Source of the DNA: Gemella sp041433685
GTDB taxonomy: Bacteria > Bacillota > Bacilli > Staphylococcales > Gemellaceae
Direction: 5' to 3'
NCBI RefSeq assembly: GCF_041433685.1
Contig: NZ_JAPWBZ010000002.1
Location: 62,001 to 126,000 of the forward strand
Length of the DNA: 64,000 nt
Shown here: piece by piece, positions 34,739-42,223 of the stretch
How positions within the stretch are numbered: the first letter of the stretch is position 1
Layout: every line of letters starts with the position of its first letter
Made by a program: the position numbers and the translations under genes
Notes under the pieces: model-generated
The model's database searches: none
What the model saw: only the letters and a program-made list of their open reading frames with translations
Told to the model about the DNA's origin: nothing

Positions 34739-35404
34739 ATGAAAATAATAGCAATTTCGGCAAGAAGTACTGATTATAAATCTGCTATTGGATTAGAAAA
34801 AAGAAGATTGTATGTAAATGGATTCTTTTCAGAAGTAGCAGAAAAAGCAGGATTTATAATATTCCCTGTATGCTCGCAAAATGGAATAAAGGAAATTGCT
34901 TCCATGTGTAGTGGTCTAATTGTTGCTGGAAGAGATAGAGACATACATCCTAAATATTATGGAGAAAAACCCGATAATCGATTAGAATATCCTGTTGACA
35001 ATTATGAAGATGAGTTAGATTTCAAATTAATAGAAGAATTTGAAAAAAAAGATAAACCTATCTTTGGGATATGCAGCGGCTTACAAAGCTTGAATGTATA
35101 TTTTGGTGGTACGTTAAAGCAACATATAGAAAATCATTCGAGTGAGGATACTCTTATAAAACATAATATCAATATAGAAGAGGATTCATTTTTATATTCA
35201 TTATATGGAAAGTCATCCGAAGTAAATACTATTCATCATCAATCAATAAATAGAGTAGCTAATGGATTTAAAATCACAGCTACTGCAGAAGATGGAACGA
35301 TAGAGGCTATAGAAAAAGGAAACTTAATAGGGGTTCAGTGGCATCCAGAAGTTGATTTTGAATATAATACATTTAAAAAATTTTTAGAATTATGTAATAG
35401 TTAA
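34739..35404 (+). CDS. Class I glutamine amidotransferase-like hydrolase (peptidase C26)
   Basis: 221-aa single-domain protein with the catalytic triad of the gamma-glutamyl hydrolase group: Cys in IFGICSGLQSLNVYFGG near residue 112, and His and Glu in GVQWHPEVDF near residues 201-203. The motif VAGRDRDIHPKYYGE near residue 61 is typical of PuuD-like gamma-glutamyl-gamma-aminobutyrate hydrolases. The true substrate is unknown; no polyamine catabolism genes are adjacent. AAGGAGG precedes the ATG. Monocistronic. Confidence 0.8.
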   Translation: MKIIAISARSTDYKSAIGLEKRRLYVNGFFSEVAEKAGFIIFPVCSQNGIKEIASMCSGLIVAGRDRDIHPKYYGEKPDNRLEYPVDNYEDELDFKLIEEFEKKDKPIFGICSGLQSLNVYFGGTLKQHIENHSSEDTLIKHNINIEEDSFLYSLYGKSSEVNTIHHQSINRVANGFKITATAEDGTIEAIEKGNLIGVQWHPEVDFEYNTFKKFLELCNS

Positions 35405-35421
35405 AATATTATTTAAAATAG

Positions 35422-35450
35422 TTGACTAATACTAGATTTAATGATAAACT
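35422..35450 (+). promoter_or_regulatory. Sigma-A promoter for rpsD
   Basis: TTGACT (35422-35427), 17-bp spacer, TAAACT (35445-35450) preceded by TGA. Confidence 0.7.
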
Positions 35451-35456
35451 AGTATT

Positions 35457-35620
35457 TATGTAAAATAATAGCAGTGGATTATTTGTTATTGCCTCTATGT
35501 TATACATTTTATAATGTGGCAACTCGTAGCCTATGCTGCTAGGCGAAGTTCCAGTTTTATAACATATACAACAACGATAATCGTGCTTTTTGTTTTACTC
35601 AAAATAAAAACAAAAAGAAA
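35457..35620 (+). promoter_or_regulatory. Putative S4 autoregulatory leader upstream of rpsD
   Basis: About 180 nt separate the promoter from rpsD. The segment GTGGCAACTCGTAGCC through GCTAGGCGAAGTTCC (about 35514-35552) is GC-rich compared with its surroundings and can form paired arms. An 11-bp hairpin, CTTTTTGTTTT (35586-35596) with AAAACAAAAAG (35607-35617), sits just before the ribosome site. Position and size fit the S4 leader of Firmicutes, through which S4 represses its own translation. Assigned by eye. The leader is also readable as an N-terminal extension of rpsD, which I reject. Confidence 0.55.
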
Positions 35621-35636
35621 AAGGAGGAGCACAATA

Positions 35637-36239
35637 ATGGCTCGTTTTACAGGTTCAACTTGGAAAAAATCTCGTCGTTTAGGAATTTCACTAAGCGGTA
35701 CTGGTAAGGAGTTAGCAAAACGTCCTTACGCACCAGGACAACACGGTCCTAACTTAAGAAAAAAACTATCTGAGTATGGTTTACAATTACAAGAAAAACA
35801 AAAACTTCGTTACCTACACGGTATGAATGAAAAACAATTCCGTAAATTATTCGATAAAGCTGGTAAATTACAAGGTCTACACGGTGAAAACTTCATGGCA
35901 TTACTTGCTACACGTTTAGATTCAGTAGTTTATAGCTTAGGATTAGCAAGAACTAACCGTCAAGCTAGACAATTAGTTAACCACGGACACGTTCTTGTAG
36001 ATGGTAAAAAAGTAGATATCGCTTCTTACGCTGTTAAACCAGGTCAAGTAGTTTCAGTAAGAGAAAAATCTAGAAACCTTGAAATTATTAAAGAAGCTGT
36101 TGAAGTAACTAACTTCGTACCTGAGTACTTAACTTTTGATGCTGATAAATTAGAAGGATCATTAGTAAGACTTCCAGAAAGAAGTGAATTACACCCAGAA
36201 ATCAACGAACAACTTATCGTTGAGTACTATAGCCGTTAA
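35637..36239 (+). CDS. rpsD: 30S ribosomal protein S4
   Basis: 200-aa 30S primary binding protein. It starts at the ATG at 35637 (MARFTGSTWKKSRRLG) with AAGGAGGAGC upstream. The S4 RNA-binding domain is LDSVVYSLGLARTNRQARQL near residue 97, followed by NHGHVLVDGKKVDIASYAVKPG. No zinc-binding cysteines are present at the N-terminus, so this is the zinc-free form. Stand-alone gene with its own promoter, leader and terminator. Confidence 0.97.
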   Translation: MARFTGSTWKKSRRLGISLSGTGKELAKRPYAPGQHGPNLRKKLSEYGLQLQEKQKLRYLHGMNEKQFRKLFDKAGKLQGLHGENFMALLATRLDSVVYSLGLARTNRQARQLVNHGHVLVDGKKVDIASYAVKPGQVVSVREKSRNLEIIKEAVEVTNFVPEYLTFDADKLEGSLVRLPERSELHPEINEQLIVEYYSR

Positions 36240-36242
36240 TAG

Positions 36243-36286
36243 AAAATACTTCACTGATAATTATATATCGGTGAAGTATTTTTTGT
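36243..36286 (+). terminator. Terminator after rpsD
   Basis: 17-bp stem: AAAATACTTCACTGATA (36243-36259) with TATCGGTGAAGTATTTT (36266-36282), then more T. Confidence 0.87.
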
Positions 36287-36643
36287 ATAAGTGAGTGTTT
36301 ATTGAAGGAATTGTATACTTAGGGAATAAAAATGAACATAAAAAGTTAGATGTCATATGATAATTATAAAAAATAACTAATTTCACTATTATAACACACG
36401 AATTAATTTTGTATTATCAGAATTAATAGAAATTTGAAAATAATTTTAACTTAAATTTTTAATACATTATAAAATAATTTTTATATAGTATTGTAAAAAG
36501 CATAAAATATGTATCTAATTAAAAATATATTTATATATATATTATTTGTGAATATATATATAAATAATTTCTAATTGCAAATAACATCTGTTTTTCATTA
36601 TTATTTTCATGATAAAAATAATCACATATCCAACAGAAAAATA
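36287..36643. other. AT-rich intergenic stretch without genes
   Basis: About 360 bp of low-complexity AT-rich DNA between the rpsD terminator and the ald control region. There are runs of TATATA around 36530-36565. No ORF, RNA or repeat unit was recognised. Confidence 0.5.
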
Positions 36644-36676
36644 CTGTACTATAGGTAATAAAAACCTATAATACAG
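36644..36676. repeat. 13-bp inverted repeat upstream of ald
   Basis: CTGTACTATAGGT (36644-36656) and ACCTATAATACAG (36664-36676), one mismatch, 7-nt loop, about 135 bp before ald. It may be a terminator for upstream transcription (weak T-run follows) or an operator. Confidence 0.5.
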
Positions 36677-36708
36677 TGCGTTTTAAAAAATTAAACACAA
36701 GTTATAAT

Positions 36709-36777
36709 GAGAAAATGTTTTCAAACAATACTTTCATCAGAAGAACGCTTTCATTTTATATCTAAATATGTTATGAT
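36709..36777 (+). promoter_or_regulatory. ald control region with cre-like sites and -10 box
   Basis: TATGAT (36772-36777) is the likely -10. Two imperfect catabolite-response-like sequences are seen: around 36712-36725 (AGAAAATGTTTTCA, read on the minus strand) and around 36740-36753 (GAAGAACGCTTTCA). Both miss two or three consensus bases, so CcpA control is only suggested. Confidence 0.35.
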
Positions 36778-36811
36778 GATAATACAGAAAAAAAATTAGG
36801 AGGTAAGGGAA

Positions 36812-37927
36812 ATGATTATCGGAGTACCAACAGAAATAAAAAATAACGAAAGTAGGGTTTCAGCAATTCCAGGAGTTGTTGCTGAATTAGTCCATGATGG
36901 GCACACTGTATACGTAGAAAAAGGAGCAGGACTTGCTTCTGGTATTTCAGATGCTGAATATGAAAAAGTAGGGGCTATTTTATTAGATAAAGCAGAAGAC
37001 GTATGGAATAAATCAGACTTAATCTATAAAGTTAAAGAACCAATTCCATCTGAATATAAATATTTCAGAAAAGGATTAATCATCTACACATACTTACACT
37101 TAGCTGCTGACGAAGAATTAACAAAAGCAATGGTAGAAACAGGGACTATCGGTATTGCATTTGAAACAGTTAAAGTGGGTAGAACATTACCATTATTAAG
37201 ACCTATGAGTGAAATAGCTGGACGTATGGCTATTCAAGAAGGTACTAGATTCTTATCTAAAGTACAAGGCGGTAAAGGTAAATTATTACAAGGTGTTCCA
37301 GGGGTTCAACCAGGACATGTTGTAGTTATTGGAGCCGGAGTTGCAGGAACAGCAGCAGCAACAGCAGCAGCAGGATTAGGTGCTCGTGTAACTATGTTAG
37401 ATGTAAACTTAGATCGTTTAACAGAATTATCGCATATCTTTGGTGGTAAAGTGGAAACTGTTTACTCAAACAAATTGAATATTGCTAATGCAATTAAAAC
37501 AGCTGACTTAGTTGTAAGTACAGTATTAATTCCAGGAGCAAAAGCACCTAAACTTGTTACTAAAGAGATGATTAAAGATATGCCAGATGGTGGTGTTATC
37601 GTAGACGTAGCGATTGACCAAGGTGGTACAACAGAATATACTGAAGGTCGTCCAACAAGCCATGATAATCCAATCTTCATTGAAGAAGGAGTTCTTCACT
37701 ATTCTGTAGCTAATATCCCAGGTGCAGTTGCAGAAACAGCTACTTTTGCATTATGTAATGCTACTGCAAAATATGTTAAAGTTATCGCTAATTTAGGAGT
37801 TAAAGAAGCAGTTTCTAGATTCCCTGAGTTAGCACCTGGTGTTAACGTAGCTAATGGAAAAGTAACATTTAAAGCTGTTGCTGATGATTTAGGTTATGAA
37901 TATACTCCAGTAGAAAAAGCTTTGTAG
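36812..37927 (+). CDS. ald: Alanine dehydrogenase
   Basis: Catalyses reversible NAD-dependent oxidation of L-alanine to pyruvate and ammonia. The 371-aa protein opens with MIIGVPTEIKNNESRVSAIPG. Substrate-binding K is in YKVKEP near residue 75, the catalytic His is in YTYLHLAAD near residue 96, and the NAD-binding motif is VVIGAGVAGTAAATAAAGLGA near residues 170-190. AGGAGG lies upstream. The next gene, an amino acid permease, may bring in its substrate. Confidence 0.96.
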   Translation: MIIGVPTEIKNNESRVSAIPGVVAELVHDGHTVYVEKGAGLASGISDAEYEKVGAILLDKAEDVWNKSDLIYKVKEPIPSEYKYFRKGLIIYTYLHLAADEELTKAMVETGTIGIAFETVKVGRTLPLLRPMSEIAGRMAIQEGTRFLSKVQGGKGKLLQGVPGVQPGHVVVIGAGVAGTAAATAAAGLGARVTMLDVNLDRLTELSHIFGGKVETVYSNKLNIANAIKTADLVVSTVLIPGAKAPKLVTKEMIKDMPDGGVIVDVAIDQGGTTEYTEGRPTSHDNPIFIEEGVLHYSVANIPGAVAETATFALCNATAKYVKVIANLGVKEAVSRFPELAPGVNVANGKVTFKAVADDLGYEYTPVEKAL

Positions 37928-37967
37928 AATTATATAATATAAACAAAACGTAAATAGTTATGTTATT

Positions 37968-38015
37968 GAGGAAGTAGAAAATAATCTATATGTCTTTTTC
38001 TACTTCCTCTTTTTA
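37968..38015 (+). terminator. Terminator after ald
   Basis: GAGGAAGTAGAAA (37968-37980) and TTTCTACTTCCTC (37997-38009), then a T-run. The permease therefore has its own promoter; TATAAT-rich sequence lies at 38100-38145. Confidence 0.83.
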
Positions 38016-38194
38016 AGTGTTAATCACATTAGAGATATAAAATATTTTTAATACTTTATTAATATTTTTATTATTTGTTTTGTACAATTTTTATATAATA
38101 AAATCCATTTGTGGTATATAATATATAATTGTGATATAATATAAGAATATTATCAATAGTGGATAATATTTACTAATACATTGAGGAGGATATC

Positions 38195-39565
38195 ATGAGT
38201 ATCTTTAGAAAAAAATCAATTGAATCGATATTAGCCGAATCAAGAAATAAAACATTAACTCCAACAATGAAGACTATGGATTTAGTTTTATTCGGAATTG
38301 GTGCGATTATAGGTTCAGGAATTTTGGTATTAACGGGAAAAGCTTCATCAGAAGCAGGACCGGCCGTAATATTTTCATTTTTAATCGCAGGGTTTGCATG
38401 TTGTTTGGCAGCCTTATGTTATGCAGAATTAGCTTCTACAATCCCGTCAAGTGGTAGTACGTATACTTATCTTTACGTATCAGTAGGTGAAATAGTCGCT
38501 TATGCCATTGGTTGGGTACTTATTGGTGGTTACGTTCTTACTGCAGCAACAATTGCTAATGGGTGGTCTAGTTATTTTTCTCGTCTATTGGCGGGACTAG
38601 GTGTAAATATTCCAAAAGAAATTTATACTTTGCCTTCAGCTGGTGGATATGGTAATATTCCAGCAGTAATAGTTGTATTATTAATTACATTTATTCTATC
38701 AAAAGGGACATCTAGTAGTAAGCTTGTAAATAACCTAATGGTAGCTGCTAAAGTAGGTATTGTAATTTTATTTATTGTTGTAGGATCATTTTATGTAGAA
38801 CCTACTAACTGGACAAATAACTTTGCTCCAACTGGTTTTTCAGGAGTAATGCTTGCGGCAACTACTGTATTTTTCGCTTATCTAGGGTTTGATGCTATTT
38901 CTACATCAGCAGAAGAAACTATTAATCCAGAAAAAGCATTACCAAAAGCTATTATTATAACTATGATTGTTTGTACAGCATTTTATATTATAGTATGTCT
39001 AGTATTAACTGGTGTTGTTGAATATTTTAAATTAGGAACAGGTGATGCTCTAGCATTCGTATTAGAAGAAGTTGGTCAAAATAGAGTAGCAGGTATCGTT
39101 TCACTTGGAGCTGTAATTGGATTAATGGCAGGTATCTTGTCATTTATTTATGCAGGTATTCGTATTACTTATACAATTGCACGTGATGGTCTATTGCCAA
39201 AAACTTTTACAAAAGTAAATAAAAGTAATGTTCCAAGTACAGTAACATGGGGCTTAGGAATAACAACAGCTATCTTAGCAGGGTTCCTGCCATTAGGACA
39301 ATTAGCTGACTTAGCTAATGTGGCTTCTATTATAGCATTTGCCTTAGTGAGTTACACAACAATTGTATTCTACAAAAAATATCCAGATTTAAAACGTGGA
39401 TTCAAAGTGCCAGGAATGCCAGTATTACCAATGATATCAATAGTGTTATTTGCTGCATTACTATATAGTATTAAATTAACAACATGGATTATTTTTATCA
39501 TTTGGGTAATTGTAGGTATAATCATATACTTTGCATTCTCGTATAAAAATAGTAAATTAAAATAA
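38195..39565 (+). CDS. APC-family amino acid permease (cationic amino acid transporter type)
   Basis: 456-aa membrane protein with about 12 helices. The first-helix motif is LVLFGIGAIIGSGILVLTGKAS near residues 32-53, followed by GPAVIFSFLIAGFACCLAALCYAELAS; both are hallmarks of the CAT-like branch (YfnA/MCT group). The motif FFAYLGFDAISTSAEETINPEKALP near residue 229 is the conserved helix 6-7 loop. Its substrate may be alanine or another amino acid; location after alanine dehydrogenase suggests alanine but does not prove it. GAGGAGG is upstream. Confidence 0.88.
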   Translation: MSIFRKKSIESILAESRNKTLTPTMKTMDLVLFGIGAIIGSGILVLTGKASSEAGPAVIFSFLIAGFACCLAALCYAELASTIPSSGSTYTYLYVSVGEIVAYAIGWVLIGGYVLTAATIANGWSSYFSRLLAGLGVNIPKEIYTLPSAGGYGNIPAVIVVLLITFILSKGTSSSKLVNNLMVAAKVGIVILFIVVGSFYVEPTNWTNNFAPTGFSGVMLAATTVFFAYLGFDAISTSAEETINPEKALPKAIIITMIVCTAFYIIVCLVLTGVVEYFKLGTGDALAFVLEEVGQNRVAGIVSLGAVIGLMAGILSFIYAGIRITYTIARDGLLPKTFTKVNKSNVPSTVTWGLGITTAILAGFLPLGQLADLANVASIIAFALVSYTTIVFYKKYPDLKRGFKVPGMPVLPMISIVLFAALLYSIKLTTWIIFIIWVIVGIIIYFAFSYKNSKLK

Positions 39566-39576
39566 TATAGAGGTAT

Positions 39577-39616
39577 AAAAAGCGACTACATATCAAATAT
39601 ATGTAGTCGTTTTTTG
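39577..39616. terminator. Bidirectional terminator between permease and nuclease genes
   Basis: CGACTACATAT (39583-39593), loop CAAAT, ATATGTAGTCG (39599-39609), with A-run on the left and T-run on the right. Confidence 0.85.
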
Positions 39617-39639
39617 TATTGCAATCTTCTTAAAAATGA

Positions 39640-40182
39640 TTATGCCCACAGATTACGTTTATTACTCTTAGCAACGCCCTGTGCTTTTTTAAAAATTTTT
39701 AAATATCTAGTGTCGGGTTCTTTAATATATTTTATTTCAGCTAAACCAGCTGTTAGTAATTGTTCTTGAACTGATTTTCCATCTGCGTATACATAGCACA
39801 ATGCTCGATGATATTTATCTTGTTTCTCATAGATATCAAATTCTAACTCTATTTTCTTAGCTTTCTTCAAAATTTCTCCATTTAAATTACTTGCTTCTGG
39901 TCCATATTTTTGAACTGGTGTGCCAGGTTTTACGGTTTCTGGAGTATCAATAAGTAAATAACGAACTTTTAATTCTTTATTATTAAATATGACTATGATA
40001 GTATCACCATCAATTTTTTCTAATAATTTTACAGGATAGCGAGTAGTATCACCCTTTATTTGAATTCCGTTTATATTAGATATATGATAGACTTCTTTTT
40101 TATTATTAAATAAAGCAAATATACCAAAAATTAAAATTGTAAAACCAAGAAAAAAGATAATAAATACTTTTTTCTTATTCAT
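39640..40182 (-). CDS. Secreted or membrane-tethered thermonuclease (SNase domain)
   Basis: 180-aa protein with an N-terminal hydrophobic signal/anchor (about residues 7-25) and a staphylococcal-nuclease fold. Catalytic residues are visible: Asp in EKIDGDTIIV near residue 57, Arg and Asp/Glu in VRYLLIDTPET near residues 73-82, and Arg in DKYHRALCYVYADG near residue 126. No lipobox Cys. It should degrade extracellular DNA and RNA with calcium. A strong GGGGG ribosome site precedes the ATG. Convergent with the permease gene. Longer N-terminal region than needed for the fold (residues 26-50) looks like a spacer. Confidence 0.9.
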   Translation of the reverse strand: MNKKKVFIIFFLGFTILIFGIFALFNNKKEVYHISNINGIQIKGDTTRYPVKLLEKIDGDTIIVIFNNKELKVRYLLIDTPETVKPGTPVQKYGPEASNLNGEILKKAKKIELEFDIYEKQDKYHRALCYVYADGKSVQEQLLTAGLAEIKYIKEPDTRYLKIFKKAQGVAKSNKRNLWA

Positions 40183-40503
40183 AATTATTCCCCCCTTTAT
40201 TGTACTTTAAGTTTAACATGTATTTTGATTATTTTAAAGTTATAATATCCTTTTAATTTAAGTAATGGTTGATACATCTTATTTGAATTTAATATTTAAT
40301 TTATAGAATTTTAGTATTAAATGTTATTAAAAAATTATAGACTTCTTTTTTGAAAACATTAAAATATAATAAATAATTAATTTACTTAATAACATTAAAT
40401 ATTAAGAAAAGAAACATAGTTATATAAAACTTTTTAATATATAATATAAATTAAAAAATATAATGATATTTGATACAGAAAAATAAAGACTAAACAGAAA
40501 GCT
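40183..40503. other. Intergenic region with a 16-bp inverted repeat
   Basis: About 320 bp between divergent nuclease and aldehyde dehydrogenase genes. It carries a separated inverted repeat: TATTAAATGTTATTAA (40315-40330) and TTAATAACATTAAATA (40386-40401), 15 of 16 bp, 55 bp apart. Such spacing suggests a pair of regulator sites rather than a hairpin. Otherwise AT-rich and featureless. Confidence 0.5.
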
Positions 40504-40517
40504 TGTAAACGCTAACT
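40504..40517 (+). promoter_or_regulatory. Catabolite-response element (cre) before aldehyde dehydrogenase
   Basis: TGTAAACGCTAACT matches the CcpA consensus TGWAANCGNTNWCA at 13 of 14 positions. It lies 44 bp before the ATG at 40562, so CcpA bound here would most likely repress transcription during sugar excess. Confidence 0.65.
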
Positions 40518-40561
40518 TAAGATGATAGTATATGTGTAAACTAAAAAAGGAGAAAAACAAT

Positions 40562-42040
40562 ATGATAAAATTAAAAAAAGATAATTTTAAAATGTTTATA
40601 AATGGAGAATGGGTAGATGCAGCGGATAAGGCTATTTTTGAAGCTTATAATCCAGCTAATTCAGAATACCTAGCGAACTTTCCAGATGCAAGTGAAAGTG
40701 ATGTAGACAAGGCTGTAGATGCTGCAAGGGAAGCATTTAAAACTTGGAAAAAAACAACAGTAAGTGAACGTGCTACTATTTTAAATAAAATAGCAGATAT
40801 TATAGATGAAAATACAGAGCTTTTAGCTACTACTGAAAGTTTAGATAATGGTAAACCAATACGTGAAACAATGGCGGTCGATGTTCCACTTAGTGCCAAA
40901 CACTTTAGATATTTTGCGGGTTGTATTTTAGCTGATGAAGGACAGGCAACAGTCTTAGAAGAAAAATACTTAAGTATAGTATTAAGGGAGCCTATTGGGG
41001 TTGTTGGCCAAATAATTCCTTGGAACTTTCCGTTCTTAATGGCAGCTTGGAAACTTGCACCGGCATTAGCGGCAGGGAATACTATTGTTATTAAACCATC
41101 TAGTTTAACATCATTAAGTTTATTAACATTTGTAGAATTAATTCAAGATGTACTTCCTAAAGGAGTGTTAAACGTAGTAACAGGACGTGGAAGTAAATCA
41201 GGGGAATTCTTAAAAAATCATACAGGACTTGATAAATTAGCATTTACTGGTTCTACAGAGGTGGGTAGAAAAATTGCTATAGCAGCAGCTGAAAAATTGA
41301 TACCTGCAACTTTAGAATTAGGAGGAAAATCAGCTAACATAGTATTAGATGATGCTGATATTGAAAAAGCTCTTGATGGAGCACAACTAGGTATATTATT
41401 CAATCAAGGTCAAGTATGTTGTGCTGGTTCTAGAATTTTTGTTCAAGAAGGAATTTATGACGAGTTTGTTGAGAAAATAAAAGAACGTTTCAACAAATTA
41501 AAAATTGGCAACCCGTTAGATCCAGAAACCCAAATGGGAAGCCAAATAGATGAAAAACAAGCTGAGAAAATTATTAAATATATTGAGATTGCTAAAAAAG
41601 AAGGTGGAGAAATACTCGTTGGAGGAGAACGATACACTGAAAATGGTTGTGACAAAGGAGCATTTGTTAAACCAACACTTATAACAGGAGTGCATAATGG
41701 TTGCCGTATATCTCAAGAAGAAGTTTTTGGACCAGTATCAGTTGTAATCAAATTTAAAAAAGATGAAGAAGTCATTGAACAAGCAAATGACAGTGAATAT
41801 GGCTTAGCTGGAGCAGTATTCTCTAAAAATATTACAAGAGCACTATATATTGCTCGTAGTGTTGAAACAGGAAGAGTTTGGGTTAACACATACAATCAAA
41901 TACCAGAGCATGCTCCATTTGGTGGATATAAAAAATCTGGTATAGGTCGTGAAACTCACAAAGTAATATTAGATCACTATTCACAAATGAAAAATATCTT
42001 AATTGATTTGACAGATGATGTTTCTGGATTCTATAATTAA
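40562..42040 (+). CDS. NAD-dependent aldehyde dehydrogenase
   Basis: 492-aa aldehyde dehydrogenase (AldA-like). I start at the ATG at 40562, preceded by AAAGGAG; an upstream in-frame ATG has no ribosome site. The motif LELGGKSANIVLDDAD near residue 255 carries the general base Glu, and the nucleophilic Cys is in FNQGQVCCAGSRIFV near residue 291. The C-terminal FGGYKKSGIGRE motif is normal. It probably oxidises acetaldehyde or other short aldehydes to acids. Single-gene unit under a cre site and followed by a long terminator hairpin. Confidence 0.9.
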   Translation: MIKLKKDNFKMFINGEWVDAADKAIFEAYNPANSEYLANFPDASESDVDKAVDAAREAFKTWKKTTVSERATILNKIADIIDENTELLATTESLDNGKPIRETMAVDVPLSAKHFRYFAGCILADEGQATVLEEKYLSIVLREPIGVVGQIIPWNFPFLMAAWKLAPALAAGNTIVIKPSSLTSLSLLTFVELIQDVLPKGVLNVVTGRGSKSGEFLKNHTGLDKLAFTGSTEVGRKIAIAAAEKLIPATLELGGKSANIVLDDADIEKALDGAQLGILFNQGQVCCAGSRIFVQEGIYDEFVEKIKERFNKLKIGNPLDPETQMGSQIDEKQAEKIIKYIEIAKKEGGEILVGGERYTENGCDKGAFVKPTLITGVHNGCRISQEEVFGPVSVVIKFKKDEEVIEQANDSEYGLAGAVFSKNITRALYIARSVETGRVWVNTYNQIPEHAPFGGYKKSGIGRETHKVILDHYSQMKNILIDLTDDVSGFYN

Positions 42041-42069
42041 TAAAATCATAAAATAAAACATAAATTTAT

Positions 42070-42147
42070 AATAATCCATAGAAATAGATAGATGGCGTAA
42101 TATATAGTAGTTATGCGATATCATAATTTTATGGATTATTATTTTTT
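42070..42147 (+). terminator. Terminator after aldehyde dehydrogenase, upstream of cas9
   Basis: AATAATCCATA (42070-42080) pairs with TATGGATTATT (42130-42140), followed by ATTTTTT. The large loop contains a smaller imperfect hairpin around GCGTAA/TTATGC. Confidence 0.7.
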
Positions 42148-42223
42148 ATACGATAAAATTTGTATAATTACTTAATAAAATATGATAAAATAGTAAGTGA
42201 TATATATATAAAGGAGAATAAAG

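Noticed and set aside
35514..35636. 41-residue N-terminal extension of ribosomal protein S4
   Set aside because: S4 proteins begin MARF(T)G; AAGGAGG lies just before 35637, and the extension covers the leader RNA.
42041..42223. A tracrRNA upstream of cas9
   Set aside because: I looked for complementarity to the repeat on both strands here and found none; the anti-repeat is at 48271-48296.
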